Assembly: GCA_947475415.1 (NCBI GenBank)
Contig: CANJLH010000012.1
Span: forward strand, 51,465-115,464
DNA length: 64,000 bases
Direction: 5' to 3'
DNA from: Caulobacteraceae bacterium
GTDB lineage: Bacteria > Pseudomonadota > Alphaproteobacteria > Caulobacterales > Caulobacteraceae
Shown here piece after piece: positions 8,690 to 16,398 of this stretch. Position numbers and translations under genes: made by a program. The notes under the pieces were generated by a model. That model had not been told where the DNA came from. It did no database searches and saw nothing but the letters and a program-made list of their open reading frames with translations. Position 1 is the stretch's first letter. Each line of letters opens with the position of its first letter.

Positions 8690-9052
8690 ATGGCGCCTAG
8701 GTTGCGCGGCATGGGACAGCCAATCTCAGAACGCCGGGGCCGCAGCCTGCCGCGCAGACGGCACGACCTAGCGAAATCGATCCGTGAGACGCTGCTGGCG
8801 CTTGGCGGCCAGGCCCACCGCACGGTGGTCATCGCGCAGCTGGCCCGCGAGTTCGGCCATGACGAGCGGCACATTCCCGACGACTTCCGCAACTCGGTCG
8901 TGCGCTGTTTCGAAGATATGATCCGCGACGAAGCCAAACGGACGGCGCTCGGATTCCATCTGCCGTTCGGCGATGGCTCCTATCGCTGGGCCGTGAAGGT
9001 GGCCAGCCAATCGCGCTCGACCAATACGCACACGGCCAGGCTGGTCGCCTAG
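8690..9052 (+). CDS. Small conserved-looking protein, unknown function
   Basis: A basic protein of 120 aa from the ATG at 8690, or 113 aa from the ATG at 8711; neither start has a strong ribosome-binding site. The body has an amphipathic region (SIRETLLALGGQAHRTVVIAQ) and then HIPDDFRNSVVRCFEDM, which looks like a small winged-helix-type fold, followed by a FGDGSYRW strand. The codon use is like that of its neighbours, which supports a real gene. It ends four bases inside the convergent FAH gene. I do not recognise the family; DNA binding is only a suspicion from the fold-like pattern. Confidence 0.55.
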   Translation: MAPRLRGMGQPISERRGRSLPRRRHDLAKSIRETLLALGGQAHRTVVIAQLAREFGHDERHIPDDFRNSVVRCFEDMIRDEAKRTALGFHLPFGDGSYRWAVKVASQSRSTNTHTARLVA

Positions 9053-10053
9053 GACCCCGCCACCGCCTGCTCGATCGCCCCGAAGATGGACCGGCGGCGG
9101 GCGTCGCGCATCTCGATGCGCACCTGGTCGCCGGCGGCCAGGAACGGCGTCACCGCCGCCCCGTGGACAATTGTCTCGACCATGCGCAGCTCCGCCAGAC
9201 AGGAATAGCCGACGCCGCCTTCTGAGATCGGCCGGCCCGGACCACCGCCGGGGCCGCAGTTGGAGACCGTCCCGGCGCCGATGATCGCGCCGGCGCCCAG
9301 TGCGCGGGTGCGGGCGGCGTGGGAGATCAGGGCTCCGAAATCGAAGGCCATGTCGACGCCGGCGTCGGCTCGGCCGATGGGCGCGCCATTCAGCTCCACC
9401 TCCAGCACCCCGCTCAAGCGGCCATCCCGCCAGCCTTCCAGTTCGTCCGGGGTCACCGCCACCGGCGAAAAGGCGCCGGCCGGCTTGGACTGGAAGAAGC
9501 CGAACCCCTTGGCGGCCTCGCCAGGGACGAGGTTGCGCAAGGAGACGTCGTTGGCCAGCATCACCAGCCGGACCGCCGCAAGCCCGGCGGCCCGGTCGGC
9601 CCCGGCGGCCACATCGCCCGTGATCACCGCCACCTCAGCCTCGAAATCCAGACCCCAGGCGGGGTCGCCGAGCGGGATCGGGTCACGCGGCCCCAGGAAG
9701 CCGTCCGAGCCGCCCTGGTAGATCAGCGGGTCGGTCTCCAGGTTGGGCGGAAGCTCCGCCCCGCGGGCCTGGCGCGCCAGTCGCACGTGGTTGAGATAGC
9801 CCGAGGCGTCGGCCCACTGATAGGCCCGCGGCAGCGGGCTCGCCGCCTCGTGCTCATGGAAGCGGTCGCGGGGCGCGCCGCCGGTTTCGAGGCTATGGGA
9901 CAGGGCCCGCAGCTGCGGCTCGCAGCGGTCCCAGTCGTCCAGGGCCGCCTGCAGGCTGACGGCCACCGGCGAGGCGTCCACGCACCAGGCGAGGTCATGG
10001 GAGACCACCACCAGACGACCATCGCGGCCGCCCTTCAGAGAGGCGAGCTTCAT
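9049..10053 (-). CDS. Fumarylacetoacetate hydrolase family protein
   Basis: A 334-aa protein with the FAH catalytic domain in the C-terminal two thirds. The metal-binding acidic residues are in GLDFEAEVAVITGDV, and the LANDVSLRNL block and GPGGGPGRPI segment match the family. The N-terminal third (residues 1-120) resembles the N-terminal domain of FAH-type hydrolases. These enzymes cleave C-C bonds in acylpyruvates or beta-diketones during aromatic degradation. Its start overlaps the stop of the small upstream gene by 4 nt, so the set isoaspartyl peptidase (broken), small protein and FAH protein is one transcript. The natural substrate is not evident. Confidence 0.88.
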   Translation of the reverse strand: MKLASLKGGRDGRLVVVSHDLAWCVDASPVAVSLQAALDDWDRCEPQLRALSHSLETGGAPRDRFHEHEAASPLPRAYQWADASGYLNHVRLARQARGAELPPNLETDPLIYQGGSDGFLGPRDPIPLGDPAWGLDFEAEVAVITGDVAAGADRAAGLAAVRLVMLANDVSLRNLVPGEAAKGFGFFQSKPAGAFSPVAVTPDELEGWRDGRLSGVLEVELNGAPIGRADAGVDMAFDFGALISHAARTRALGAGAIIGAGTVSNCGPGGGPGRPISEGGVGYSCLAELRMVETIVHGAAVTPFLAAGDQVRIEMRDARRRSIFGAIEQAVAGS

Positions 10054-10337
10054 GATCCGGACCTGGTCAGGATGCGCGTCAGGCGCGCGCCCGCCTCATA
10101 GCGTCGGGGTTCGTACACGGTGACCTCCACACAGATGTCGTAGCCGGGGTCTTCCCGCCACAGGTAATTGCGCTCGAACGCGACCTCGCGGCCCGCTGGC
10201 GTGTAGCCCTCGAATGTGTCGCCCCAGGGCGTCACCTGGGCGATGCGGTCCCAGCCGAGCTCGCAGGCGCGCTCCAGCTCCTCGGCGGCGGCGGCCTCCA
10301 GATCGGCAATTAGCTCGGTCTCGCGGGGTTGGGTCAT
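10050..10337 (-). CDS. Small hypothetical protein, 95 aa
   Basis: A 95-aa acidic soluble protein, MTQPRETELIADLEAAAAEE and onward, with a central WGDTFEGYTPAGREVAFERN segment and a beta-rich tail. No signal peptide, membrane segment or known motif is seen. ATG at 10337 overlaps the stop codon of the original isoaspartyl peptidase frame by one base (TGATG), and the stop overlaps the FAH gene start by 4 nt, so it is translationally coupled on both sides. A GTG one codon upstream is a possible alternative start. Function unknown; the coupling suggests a role with the FAH-family enzyme. Confidence 0.7.
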   Translation of the reverse strand: MTQPRETELIADLEAAAAEELERACELGWDRIAQVTPWGDTFEGYTPAGREVAFERNYLWREDPGYDICVEVTVYEPRRYEAGARLTRILTRSGS

Positions 10338-11377
10338 CACGGTTCGTCCCGATAGATCGAGACCACCGGCGCACGCCCCTCGGCGGCCCGGGCCCGGTGC
10401 ATGCCGCCGGTGTTGAAGCTCCAGGCGATCTGGCCGTCGGGCGCCAGGGCGATCACCCCGCCGTCGCCGCCCATCAGGGTCAGGTCGCGCTGAATCACCT
10501 GGTCCGCCGCGGCCTAAAGTTTCAGGCCCTTATACTTGACCAGAAAGCAGATTTCCCGCGCCGCGCCCAGTCGAATGAAATACTCCCCTGTTCCGGTGGC
10601 GGACACCGCACAGCCGGCGTCGGCGTAGGTGCCGGCCCCGATGATCGGCGAATTCCCCACCCGGCCCCAGCGCTTGGCGACCACGCCGCCGGTGGAGGTT
10701 CCCGCCGCCACGTGACCCTGGCGGTCCAGGGCGACAACCCCCACGGTGCCGTGCTTGCCCTCATCGTGGATCAGGTCGGCGCGGGCGTCGAGCGCCGGCG
10801 CGCCCTTGGGCCGGGGCGGAATGGGCAGGCCCTGGGCGGCGAGCGTCCGGGTCAGGTCGCGCCAGCGCGGCTCGGTGAAGAAGAAGGCCGGATCCACCGC
10901 CTCCAGGCCCCGGCTGCGGGCGAAGGCCTCGGCGCCCTCGCCGATCAGCATCACATGCGGCGAATGGGTCATCACCTCTCGGGCCAGGGAGATGGGGTGG
11001 CGGGTGCGGGTGACCCCGGCCACGGCGCCCGCGGCGAGTGTCGCCCCGTCCATCATCGCCGCTTCCAGCTCCACCCGCCCGTCGGCGGTGAACACCGCCC
11101 CGCGGCCGGCGTTGAACAAGGGGTCGTCCTCCAGCCGGCGGATCACCGTCTCGACGGCGTCCATCGCCGCGCCGCCGGACGCCAGCACCTCGGACCCCGC
11201 CTGCACCGCCGCGGTCATCGCCTCCCGGTAGGCGGCCTCCTGCTCCAGCGTGAGCGCGCCGCGCGCCATCGCCCCCGCGCCGCCATGCACGGCGATCGCC
11301 CAGCGCGGCGCGGCGTCCGCCGAAACGGCCGCCGCCGTCATCGCCGCCGCCGCCGCAAGCACTGTAAGCACACGCAT
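10337..11377 (-). pseudogene. Isoaspartyl peptidase/L-asparaginase, interrupted by amber codon
   Basis: Plant-type asparaginase (Ntn hydrolase) with an N-terminal signal peptide (MRVLTVLAAAAAMTAAAVSA) and a GGAG ribosome-binding site at 11377. The catalytic threonine is T211 in KHGTVGVV, followed by GNSPIIGAGTYAD. The frame is stopped by TAG at 10514-10516 after residue 287 (KGLKL-stop). The same frame continues for another 58 residues, AAADQVIQRDLTLMGG and then IAWSFNTGGMHRAR, ending at 10337, which is exactly the missing C-terminus of the family. A single C-to-T change of CAG (Gln) explains it. Self-cleavage into two subunits needs an intact beta chain, so the product is probably inactive unless the amber codon is read through. 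Confidence 0.85.
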
Positions 11378-11461
11378 CCGAACTCCATTGGCCCTAACCG
11401 GACACTGCGCGGCGGCAATCGCCAGGGCAAGGGCCATGCGGGGTTACAGTGACGCGCCGCC

Positions 11462-12568
11462 TTAAGCCTTCCCCTGCCGCCATTCCGCCAGCGTCGCCAG
11501 TTCCCGCTCCCGCGACCAGCCGGCCTTGATCTTCTGGCCCTCGGGGCGTTTGTCGAACCAGGCCATGGTGTCGCCCACGCTCACCGCCAGCGTCCGGTGG
11601 GTCAGCCCCTGGGCGACGGCGCGGTCGGGGCTGGTGCGGTTGGACATGCCTGGATACCAGGCCGGTAGCTCGCGCATGCTGATATTGCGCGCCCGCAGCC
11701 ACGCCTCGGGCGTCCAGGTGATCCGCACCGGCGCCCCATAGGGCGCGCGCATGCCGCCCAGCATCTCGGCGAAGCTGTAGGGCGAGGCCGGCCCGGTGGC
11801 GTTGAACGGCCCGGTCACGCCCCGCTCGGCGCCATGGATCACGAACTCGGCCAGGTCGCGCACATCGATCCATTGCATGGGATCGAGGGGATCGCCGGGC
11901 GCCAACACCTCGCCGCCGTTGCGGACCCGATCGATCCAGTAGGTCCAGCGATCGGTCATGTCGCCCGGTCCGATGATCAGCGCGCAATGCGCCACCAGTG
12001 TTTTCGGGAACCGCTTCTGGGCCTCGGCGATGGCCACGTTCTTCAGCGGGCCATACACCGCCAGGCTGAACGGCGGATTGGCGAACGGATCGATTGTCCC
12101 AGTGTACGGCGCCAAGGGACTGTCTTCGTTCAATATGCCCGGCGTATCACCCTTGTAGACGGCCAGGCTTGAGATGAAGCTGTAGTGGCCGATATGGCCC
12201 TCCAGCACGTCGGCCACGCTGCGCACCCAACTGGGCTGGACCACGGCCGTATCGATCACCGCGTCCCACTCGCGGCCCTTCAGCGCGCTCAGGTCCGAGT
12301 TGCGGTCGCCGATCAACCGCTCGACGCTGCGGGGCAGATCGGCCTTCGACTTGCCGCGATTGAACACCGAGACCTTGTGCCCGCGGCCCACCGCATAGTT
12401 CACATGATGCGGCCCGATGAACCCGGTGCCCCCCAGCACCAGGATCCGCAACCGCCTGGAAGCCTTGCCCGCCAGCGGAACCGCCTGGGCCGCGGAGCCC
12501 GCCATCAGCAGCGAAGCGGCGCCCGCCAGGCCAATGGCCCGTTCCAGGATAGTCCTGCGATCCTGCAT
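11462..12568 (-). CDS. Tat-exported NAD-dependent epimerase/dehydratase family protein
   Basis: A 368-aa protein. Residues 1-35 look like a twin-arginine signal (QDRRTILERAIGLAGAAS, hydrophobic run, then SAAQA). The mature part opens with LRILVLGGTGFIGPHHV, the extended-SDR Rossmann motif, and has the pattern of the NAD-dependent epimerase family (atypical subgroup, as in isoflavone-reductase-like and RNA-binding CP41-like proteins). ATG at 12568 is preceded by GGGAGGGG; a long upstream extension of the frame lies antisense to the cupin gene and is not used. A periplasmic extended SDR is unusual. A 45-nt element shared with the CmcJ-like gene lies 21 nt upstream. Confidence 0.85.
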   Translation of the reverse strand: MQDRRTILERAIGLAGAASLLMAGSAAQAVPLAGKASRRLRILVLGGTGFIGPHHVNYAVGRGHKVSVFNRGKSKADLPRSVERLIGDRNSDLSALKGREWDAVIDTAVVQPSWVRSVADVLEGHIGHYSFISSLAVYKGDTPGILNEDSPLAPYTGTIDPFANPPFSLAVYGPLKNVAIAEAQKRFPKTLVAHCALIIGPGDMTDRWTYWIDRVRNGGEVLAPGDPLDPMQWIDVRDLAEFVIHGAERGVTGPFNATGPASPYSFAEMLGGMRAPYGAPVRITWTPEAWLRARNISMRELPAWYPGMSNRTSPDRAVAQGLTHRTLAVSVGDTMAWFDKRPEGQKIKAGWSRERELATLAEWRQGKA

Positions 12569-12589
12569 GCGCGCCCCTCCCGAAGCCCG

Positions 12590-12634
12590 CCGGATGCTAG
12601 CCGAGGCCTGGGGAATGTCCATGACGCCGTCTGG
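12590..12634 (-). repeat. 45-nt upstream element, copy 1
   Basis: This stretch matches positions 14358-14402 at 42 of 45 bases in the same orientation. On the minus strand it sits 21 nt before the start codon of the Tat-exported epimerase gene; the other copy is 74 nt before the CmcJ/NvfI-like gene. The core on the minus strand reads GACATTCCCCAGGCCTCGGC and contains the AGGCCT palindrome. A shared leader or operator, or a duplicated 5' region, would explain it. See the finding for this pair. Confidence 0.7.
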
Positions 12635-12775
12635 TTGAACGGACACCACCATCACCGCGGCCCGCGCGCGCCTATTCGCTCTCACGCCATGTTGACCCGA
12701 AAGGCAAAGGACGTAACTTGGCGTCGCCGGTAGCCTGTATGGTCTATTGAGGCGTCCAACTTGCGGGAGCGATGA

Positions 12776-13312
12776 ATGCGTGGCGGGCCGACACTGAAGC
12801 ACCTGGACGAAGTTCCGGCGGAGGAGATGACGCGCTACCGGCTGGCCGATGGTCGCATCGCCTCGATCTGGGAGAAGTGGATCGAGATGTCGCCGCGATA
12901 CATCGCCTTCTGGAACAAGTGGGATCCGGGCGCCTGGAGCCCCAGCCATGGGCATCACGGCGACCACATCAACCTGATCCTCAAGGGCGAACTCAGGTGC
13001 GGAAACATTGTCGCGCGAGCCGGCACGCACATCATGCTCGAATACGGCGACATCTTCGGGCCATGGGAGGCCGGTGACGAAGGTTGCGAACTCTATGGCT
13101 TCGTGGCGGGCGAGGGCTCGGGTTACCCCGGCGATACGGAATTGTGGAAACGCACTTTGCAAGAGAGGGGCGTCGAAGCGCTCCCTTGCCCCATGCCCAC
13201 CCGGGCGCCCTGGTGGTGGGCGCAGAAGCTGGCCGCCGGGGGCAGCGTCACCCTTTGGCGCGACGACGCTGAGCCGCGCCAAATGCCGGCGACCAACTGG
13301 GCTGCGATCTAG
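12776..13312 (+). CDS. Cupin-domain protein
   Basis: A 178-aa soluble protein with a single beta-barrel cupin fold: the first metal-binding block is SHGHHGDHINLILKGEL (histidines of the HxH motif), and the second is AGTHIMLEYGDIFGPW. The C-terminal part (ALPCPMPTRAPWWWAQK) is Trp-rich. The ATG at 12776 follows a GGGAG site at a suitable distance; an ATG four bases upstream is in another frame. It is divergent from the epimerase gene and convergent with the CmcJ-like gene. Cupins of this type are dioxygenases, isomerases or sensors; which applies here cannot be said. Confidence 0.8.
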   Translation: MRGGPTLKHLDEVPAEEMTRYRLADGRIASIWEKWIEMSPRYIAFWNKWDPGAWSPSHGHHGDHINLILKGELRCGNIVARAGTHIMLEYGDIFGPWEAGDEGCELYGFVAGEGSGYPGDTELWKRTLQERGVEALPCPMPTRAPWWWAQKLAAGGSVTLWRDDAEPRQMPATNWAAI

Positions 13313-13316
13313 GCAA

Positions 13317-13380
13317 CCGGGACACATACAGATTCCAGCTCTAAACACTGGAATTCACAGTTTAAATGTAAATGTCCGGG
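13317..13380 (-). repeat. 64-nt palindromic repeat, copy A
   Basis: Reverse-complemented, this 64-nt unit begins CCCGGACATTTACATTTAAA and ends GAATCTGTATGTGTCCCGG. It aligns without gaps to copies at 14697-14760 and 24705-24768. It contains an inner hairpin ATTCCAG/CTGGAAT and CCGG-type ends. It fills the 100-nt gap between the convergent cupin and CmcJ-like genes, where it could also end transcription from both sides. Confidence 0.8.
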
Positions 13381-13413
13381 CTTCCGACGACTCCCGAAAT
13401 CAGCTTTGTGACG

Positions 13414-14283
13414 TCACTTGAAGAAAACCGCCCCGCGGGCTTCCACGCTGTTCCTTGTCGGCACGCCAGGCGGGCAGCTCGGGTCAATAAAGGCGCTGTG
13501 GGGCGTGCGGCGCAGGGGAAGTTTGGAATCGTGCTGCTTGAACACCAGCACCTCATCCGGCGCCATGTCGCGAAAGTAATACCAGCGATGGTTCGGGTTA
13601 TGTTTGAAGAGGGTCACGCCGTGGGTGATGACGCCAAACCGTGAGGTGTTCGTAATCGATTTGACGGCCAACTCATCCGTCGGATCGACGGTCCGCGCGT
13701 CGCAGACGGCGAGCGGAATATCCTGAGGCGCCGGTGAGAAGCAACGCCACACGTTGTAATAGGCGTAGCGGCTGAATTCGTTCAGATCGAAATCGACGCC
13801 ATTGGCTTCCAATTCGTCCAAGACGCTTTTCAGCGGATTCTCAAGAGACGAGGCGTCTGTATTGTCCGCGTGCGCGAAGAGCGCGGGTCTCGCATTTGGC
13901 AGGTTGGCGTCCTTGGGTGCGCCATAGCGGGTGGTGACCGAGTTTTGACGCACCACGACCCGCGCCCCCCCCGTCAGGTCCATCAGAAATTGTTCGACTT
14001 CCCGGCAATACTGATCCAGCAACTCCGGGTTCAGTTGCAGGTTTTCAAATCGCTCGATCTTGGTTTCCATGCGGCACAGCTGGAAACCGCTCTCTTCAAC
14101 GGAGAAGGACTCGTTCGCGGATCTTGCGTCGGTGATCGTCACCCGCCGTCCCGGCAACACCTGCATCGTGTCCCGCGCCGGGTCGTCTATATGGAACTCC
14201 AGCTCGGGCTCGCCAGGGGCCGGCGCATTCCGGACATAGTTTATATCCGCAAGAACCTCAGTGGGACGGGGATTGAACGTCAT
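13414..14283 (-). CDS. CmcJ/NvfI-family oxidoreductase
   Basis: A 289-aa protein that matches the CmcJ/NvfI (AsqO/GA4-desaturase-like) family in its conserved blocks: RYAYYNVWRCFSP, then DIPLAVCDARTV, then HRWYYFRDMAPDEVLVFKQ and the terminal PHSAFIDPSCPPGVPTRNSVEARGAVF pattern. Members include non-haem iron and 2-oxoglutarate-type enzymes of natural product pathways and many uncharacterised bacterial proteins. ATG at 14283 is chosen because of the GGGAG site nearby; a TTG at 14307 is a weaker choice. The substrate is unknown. It is isolated between two repeat-bearing gaps and carries the 45-nt shared element upstream. Confidence 0.85.
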   Translation of the reverse strand: MTFNPRPTEVLADINYVRNAPAPGEPELEFHIDDPARDTMQVLPGRRVTITDARSANESFSVEESGFQLCRMETKIERFENLQLNPELLDQYCREVEQFLMDLTGGARVVVRQNSVTTRYGAPKDANLPNARPALFAHADNTDASSLENPLKSVLDELEANGVDFDLNEFSRYAYYNVWRCFSPAPQDIPLAVCDARTVDPTDELAVKSITNTSRFGVITHGVTLFKHNPNHRWYYFRDMAPDEVLVFKQHDSKLPLRRTPHSAFIDPSCPPGVPTRNSVEARGAVFFK

Positions 14284-14357
14284 CGGGAAGGCTCCCTTCG
14301 ATAGCAACCGGGCCGCCTGGCGGGTCGCGCCGGTCGCCGCAGGCCCTACAGCACCTT

Positions 14358-14402
14358 CCGAATGCTAGCCGAGGCCTGGGGAATGTCCATGGCGCTGTCT
14401 GG
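14358..14402 (-). repeat. 45-nt upstream element, copy 2
   Basis: Second copy of the 45-nt element of 12590-12634 (42 identities), here 74 nt before the start of the CmcJ/NvfI-like gene. On the minus strand it contains a 14-codon reading frame (MDIPQASASIRKVL then TAG), but the matching frame in copy 1 simply runs on into the epimerase gene, so conservation of a peptide is not clearly shown. Confidence 0.7.
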
Positions 14403-14483
14403 CGCAGAGGCGGCGCGGGACGGCCTTGTCGTAGGCGTCGCAACCTGCGTGGCGATTCACGGAAGAAGCGCCACCCCCCAACG

Positions 14484-14520
14484 CCGTTCATTCCCGCGCA
14501 GGCGGGAACCCAGGCTTTTT
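14484..14520 (+). repeat. REP-like hairpin repeat, copy 1
   Basis: A 37-nt unit with a perfect 7-bp stem TTCCCGC-GCAG-GCGGGAA (14491-14508), followed by CCCAGGCTTTTT. Two further copies form an inverted pair at 24390-24426 and 24470-24506. Such elements are common in intergenic DNA of alphaproteobacteria. The T-run after the stem means this copy could also act as a terminator on the plus strand. Confidence 0.8.
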
Positions 14521-14593
14521 GTTGAATCGGCGAGTTATGTGCATTTCGGCGGCAGTTTATGAAACCCCACAGGGCTCCAGCACCCGTCGAGCA

Positions 14594-14665
14594 TTACAGT
14601 GACATTGAATGTAATTGAGGTTCCGCGCCTCGACTTGTGAATAATTTCGTACAGCGTCACTGTAA
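14594..14665. repeat. Imperfect stem element with 10-bp inverted ends
   Basis: TTACAGTGAC (14594-14603) and its exact reverse complement GTCACTGTAA (14656-14665) bound a 52-nt A/T-rich segment. It has the size and build of the 64-nt repeats next to it but no clear sequence match to them. It could be a decayed or second family of palindromic repeats. Confidence 0.5.
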
Positions 14666-14690
14666 ATCCCCGGGGAGCCAGCGCCATGCC

Positions 14691-14766
14691 CGAAAACCGG
14701 GCCACACACACTCTAAGTTACAATCCCAGCCTGGGGCGCTGGAATGTGTCCGTATCCCGGTTTTCG
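14691..14766 (+). repeat. 64-nt palindromic repeat, copy B, with 11-bp inverted ends
   Basis: The 64-nt core 14697-14760 runs from CCGGGCCACACACAC to GGAATGTGTCCGTATCCCGG. In this copy the palindrome extends outward to perfect 11-bp arms, CGAAAACCGGG (14691-14701) and CCCGGTTTTCG (14756-14766). The inner arms are ATCCCAGC and GCTGGAAT. The core lies on the plus strand, in the opposite orientation to copy A. Confidence 0.85.
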
Positions 14767-14904
14767 TGACCGCTGGACCACGGCGAGGAGATCGCCGTCG
14801 CACTCTCAGATGAATGGTGTGGAAAAGCAGAATATTTGAATTTGCCTTCCGGGTTACATTCCAGCAGCGTGCGCTAACGGACTGATGGCGAGGCGATTTG
14901 CATC

Positions 14905-16398
14905 ATGTCGACGGGTTTGTTCGGTTCGATTCTCACAACGTTCTCCGCCCTCATCAGCATAGGTTTGTCGATGTCGACCACAGCGGTTCATGCTCAGAGC
15001 GCCTCTCTCTCCGGTCCCGTGCCCGGCGCGATCACCTTGGCCCCGGGCGTGTTCGACAAGCCGCCACCGGGGTATGTGGTCGAGGAACGATTCATATCGG
15101 GGACCGCGACATCCTATGCGCTGGCCTCCGGCGCGCCCGTCGCAAGCACGGGGACGCCACTGGCCACAGCTGAATTTCGCAGTCGCATCGTCGTGGCGCG
15201 GCCGCAGGACCCGGCCATGTTCAACGGCACGGTCATCGTCGAATGGCTGAACGTCACTGGCGGGACCGACGGGGCGCCCGACTGGACGTATGTGCATCGC
15301 GAAATCATACGACGCGGCTATGCCTATGTCGGCGTGTCGGCCCAGAACGTCGGCCTCAACGGCGGTACGTTCGCCATGCCGGGCATCCTGCCGATCAGAA
15401 AGGCCAACCCCGAACGATATGGCGCCCTCCTGCATCCCGGCGACGCGTTCGCCTTCGATATCTACACCCAGGCGGGGAAGCTGGTCGCCGATGCCGCGTC
15501 CAACGGCGTGTTGGGGGGGCTGCAGCCGAAAAGGGTGATTTCCATCGGGGAATCCCAGTCGGCCGCGTTCCTTGTGACCTACGTCAATTCGGTCGATCCG
15601 CTCGCGAAAACCTTTGACGGATTTCTGATTCACTCGCGCTTCCGCGGCGCGGCCCCGTTGGACGGAAACTTCCTGGCCAGCTTCCAGACCAAGCCTGGTC
15701 AGGGCATCGCCCCGGTTCCGTTCAGGACCGACCTTCGCGTTCCCGTGCTGAACCTGATCACTGAAACCGACCTGTTGTCACCTGACGTTGGCTATTTTCC
15801 GGCGCGCCAACCCGACACCGCGCGGCTGCGGACTTGGGAGATCGCCGGCGCCGCTCATGGCGACACCTACCTCATGGAGGGCGGCATGCTCGACACCGGA
15901 CACGCTACGGTCGAAGACCTGGCCAGGGCGTTCACCCCGGTCGCTTCGCTTTTCGGACAGCCGACCGTCAAGCCGATCAGCGCCGCGCCGCAGCACCATT
16001 ATGTGCTTGAGGCCGGCCTGCGAACACTCGCCAGCTGGGTGGAAACCGGCAATGCGCCGCCCCAAGCCGCGCGCATCGAGGTGAACGGCGACACGCCGCC
16101 CGCGATGGCGACCGACGAGATCGGCAATACCCGCGGTGGCGTTCGCTCGCCATGGGTGGACGCACCAACGGCGATAATGTCCGGCTTAGGCCAGACGCCC
16201 GGGGGGCTCGCGGGGCTGTTCGGATCGACCGTCCCGCTCGATCAATCCACACTCGCGAGGCTCTATCCCAAGGGCCGGGCCGAATATCTCGCCAAGTTCG
16301 CCGCCGCCCTCGAGACTGCGATCGATGGCGGCTACATACTGTCCGATGACAAGGCCGAGATACTGGATCTGGCGCGTTTCCTGTACCCGGGCCACTGA
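14905..16398 (+). CDS. Secreted alpha/beta hydrolase domain protein
   Basis: A 497-aa protein with an N-terminal signal peptide (hydrophobic run to about residue 30, ending VHAQS). The mature part matches the alpha/beta hydrolase domain family found beside aromatic or steroid catabolic genes. The nucleophile elbow is ISIGESQSAAFL (GxSxS form), the acidic strand is LITETDLL, and the catalytic His is in EIAGAAHGDTYL. The RIVVARPQDPAMFNGTVIVEWLNVT start block is typical of the family. An extracytoplasmic esterase or lactonase is likely. It is preceded by 600 nt of repeat-bearing DNA and has no operon partner. Confidence 0.85.
   Translation: MSTGLFGSILTTFSALISIGLSMSTTAVHAQSASLSGPVPGAITLAPGVFDKPPPGYVVEERFISGTATSYALASGAPVASTGTPLATAEFRSRIVVARPQDPAMFNGTVIVEWLNVTGGTDGAPDWTYVHREIIRRGYAYVGVSAQNVGLNGGTFAMPGILPIRKANPERYGALLHPGDAFAFDIYTQAGKLVADAASNGVLGGLQPKRVISIGESQSAAFLVTYVNSVDPLAKTFDGFLIHSRFRGAAPLDGNFLASFQTKPGQGIAPVPFRTDLRVPVLNLITETDLLSPDVGYFPARQPDTARLRTWEIAGAAHGDTYLMEGGMLDTGHATVEDLARAFTPVASLFGQPTVKPISAAPQHHYVLEAGLRTLASWVETGNAPPQAARIEVNGDTPPAMATDEIGNTRGGVRSPWVDAPTAIMSGLGQTPGGLAGLFGSTVPLDQSTLARLYPKGRAEYLAKFAAALETAIDGGYILSDDKAEILDLARFLYPGH

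Noticed and set aside
7326..8771. Long overlapping open frames, such as 481 aa inside feoB and 526 aa antisense to the helicase gene
   Set aside because: These are shadows of real genes in GC-rich DNA, with Arg/Pro/Gly-rich translations and no family features.
11444..11453. TTACAGTGAC, the same 10-mer as in the element at 14594
   Set aside because: Single arm only, with no partner at the right distance; a chance match to a 10-mer cannot be excluded.
14346..14390. 14-codon frame (MDIPQASASIRKVL) inside the 45-nt element as a leader peptide
   Set aside because: No ribosome-binding site, and the other copy has no stop at the same place, so a conserved peptide is not shown.
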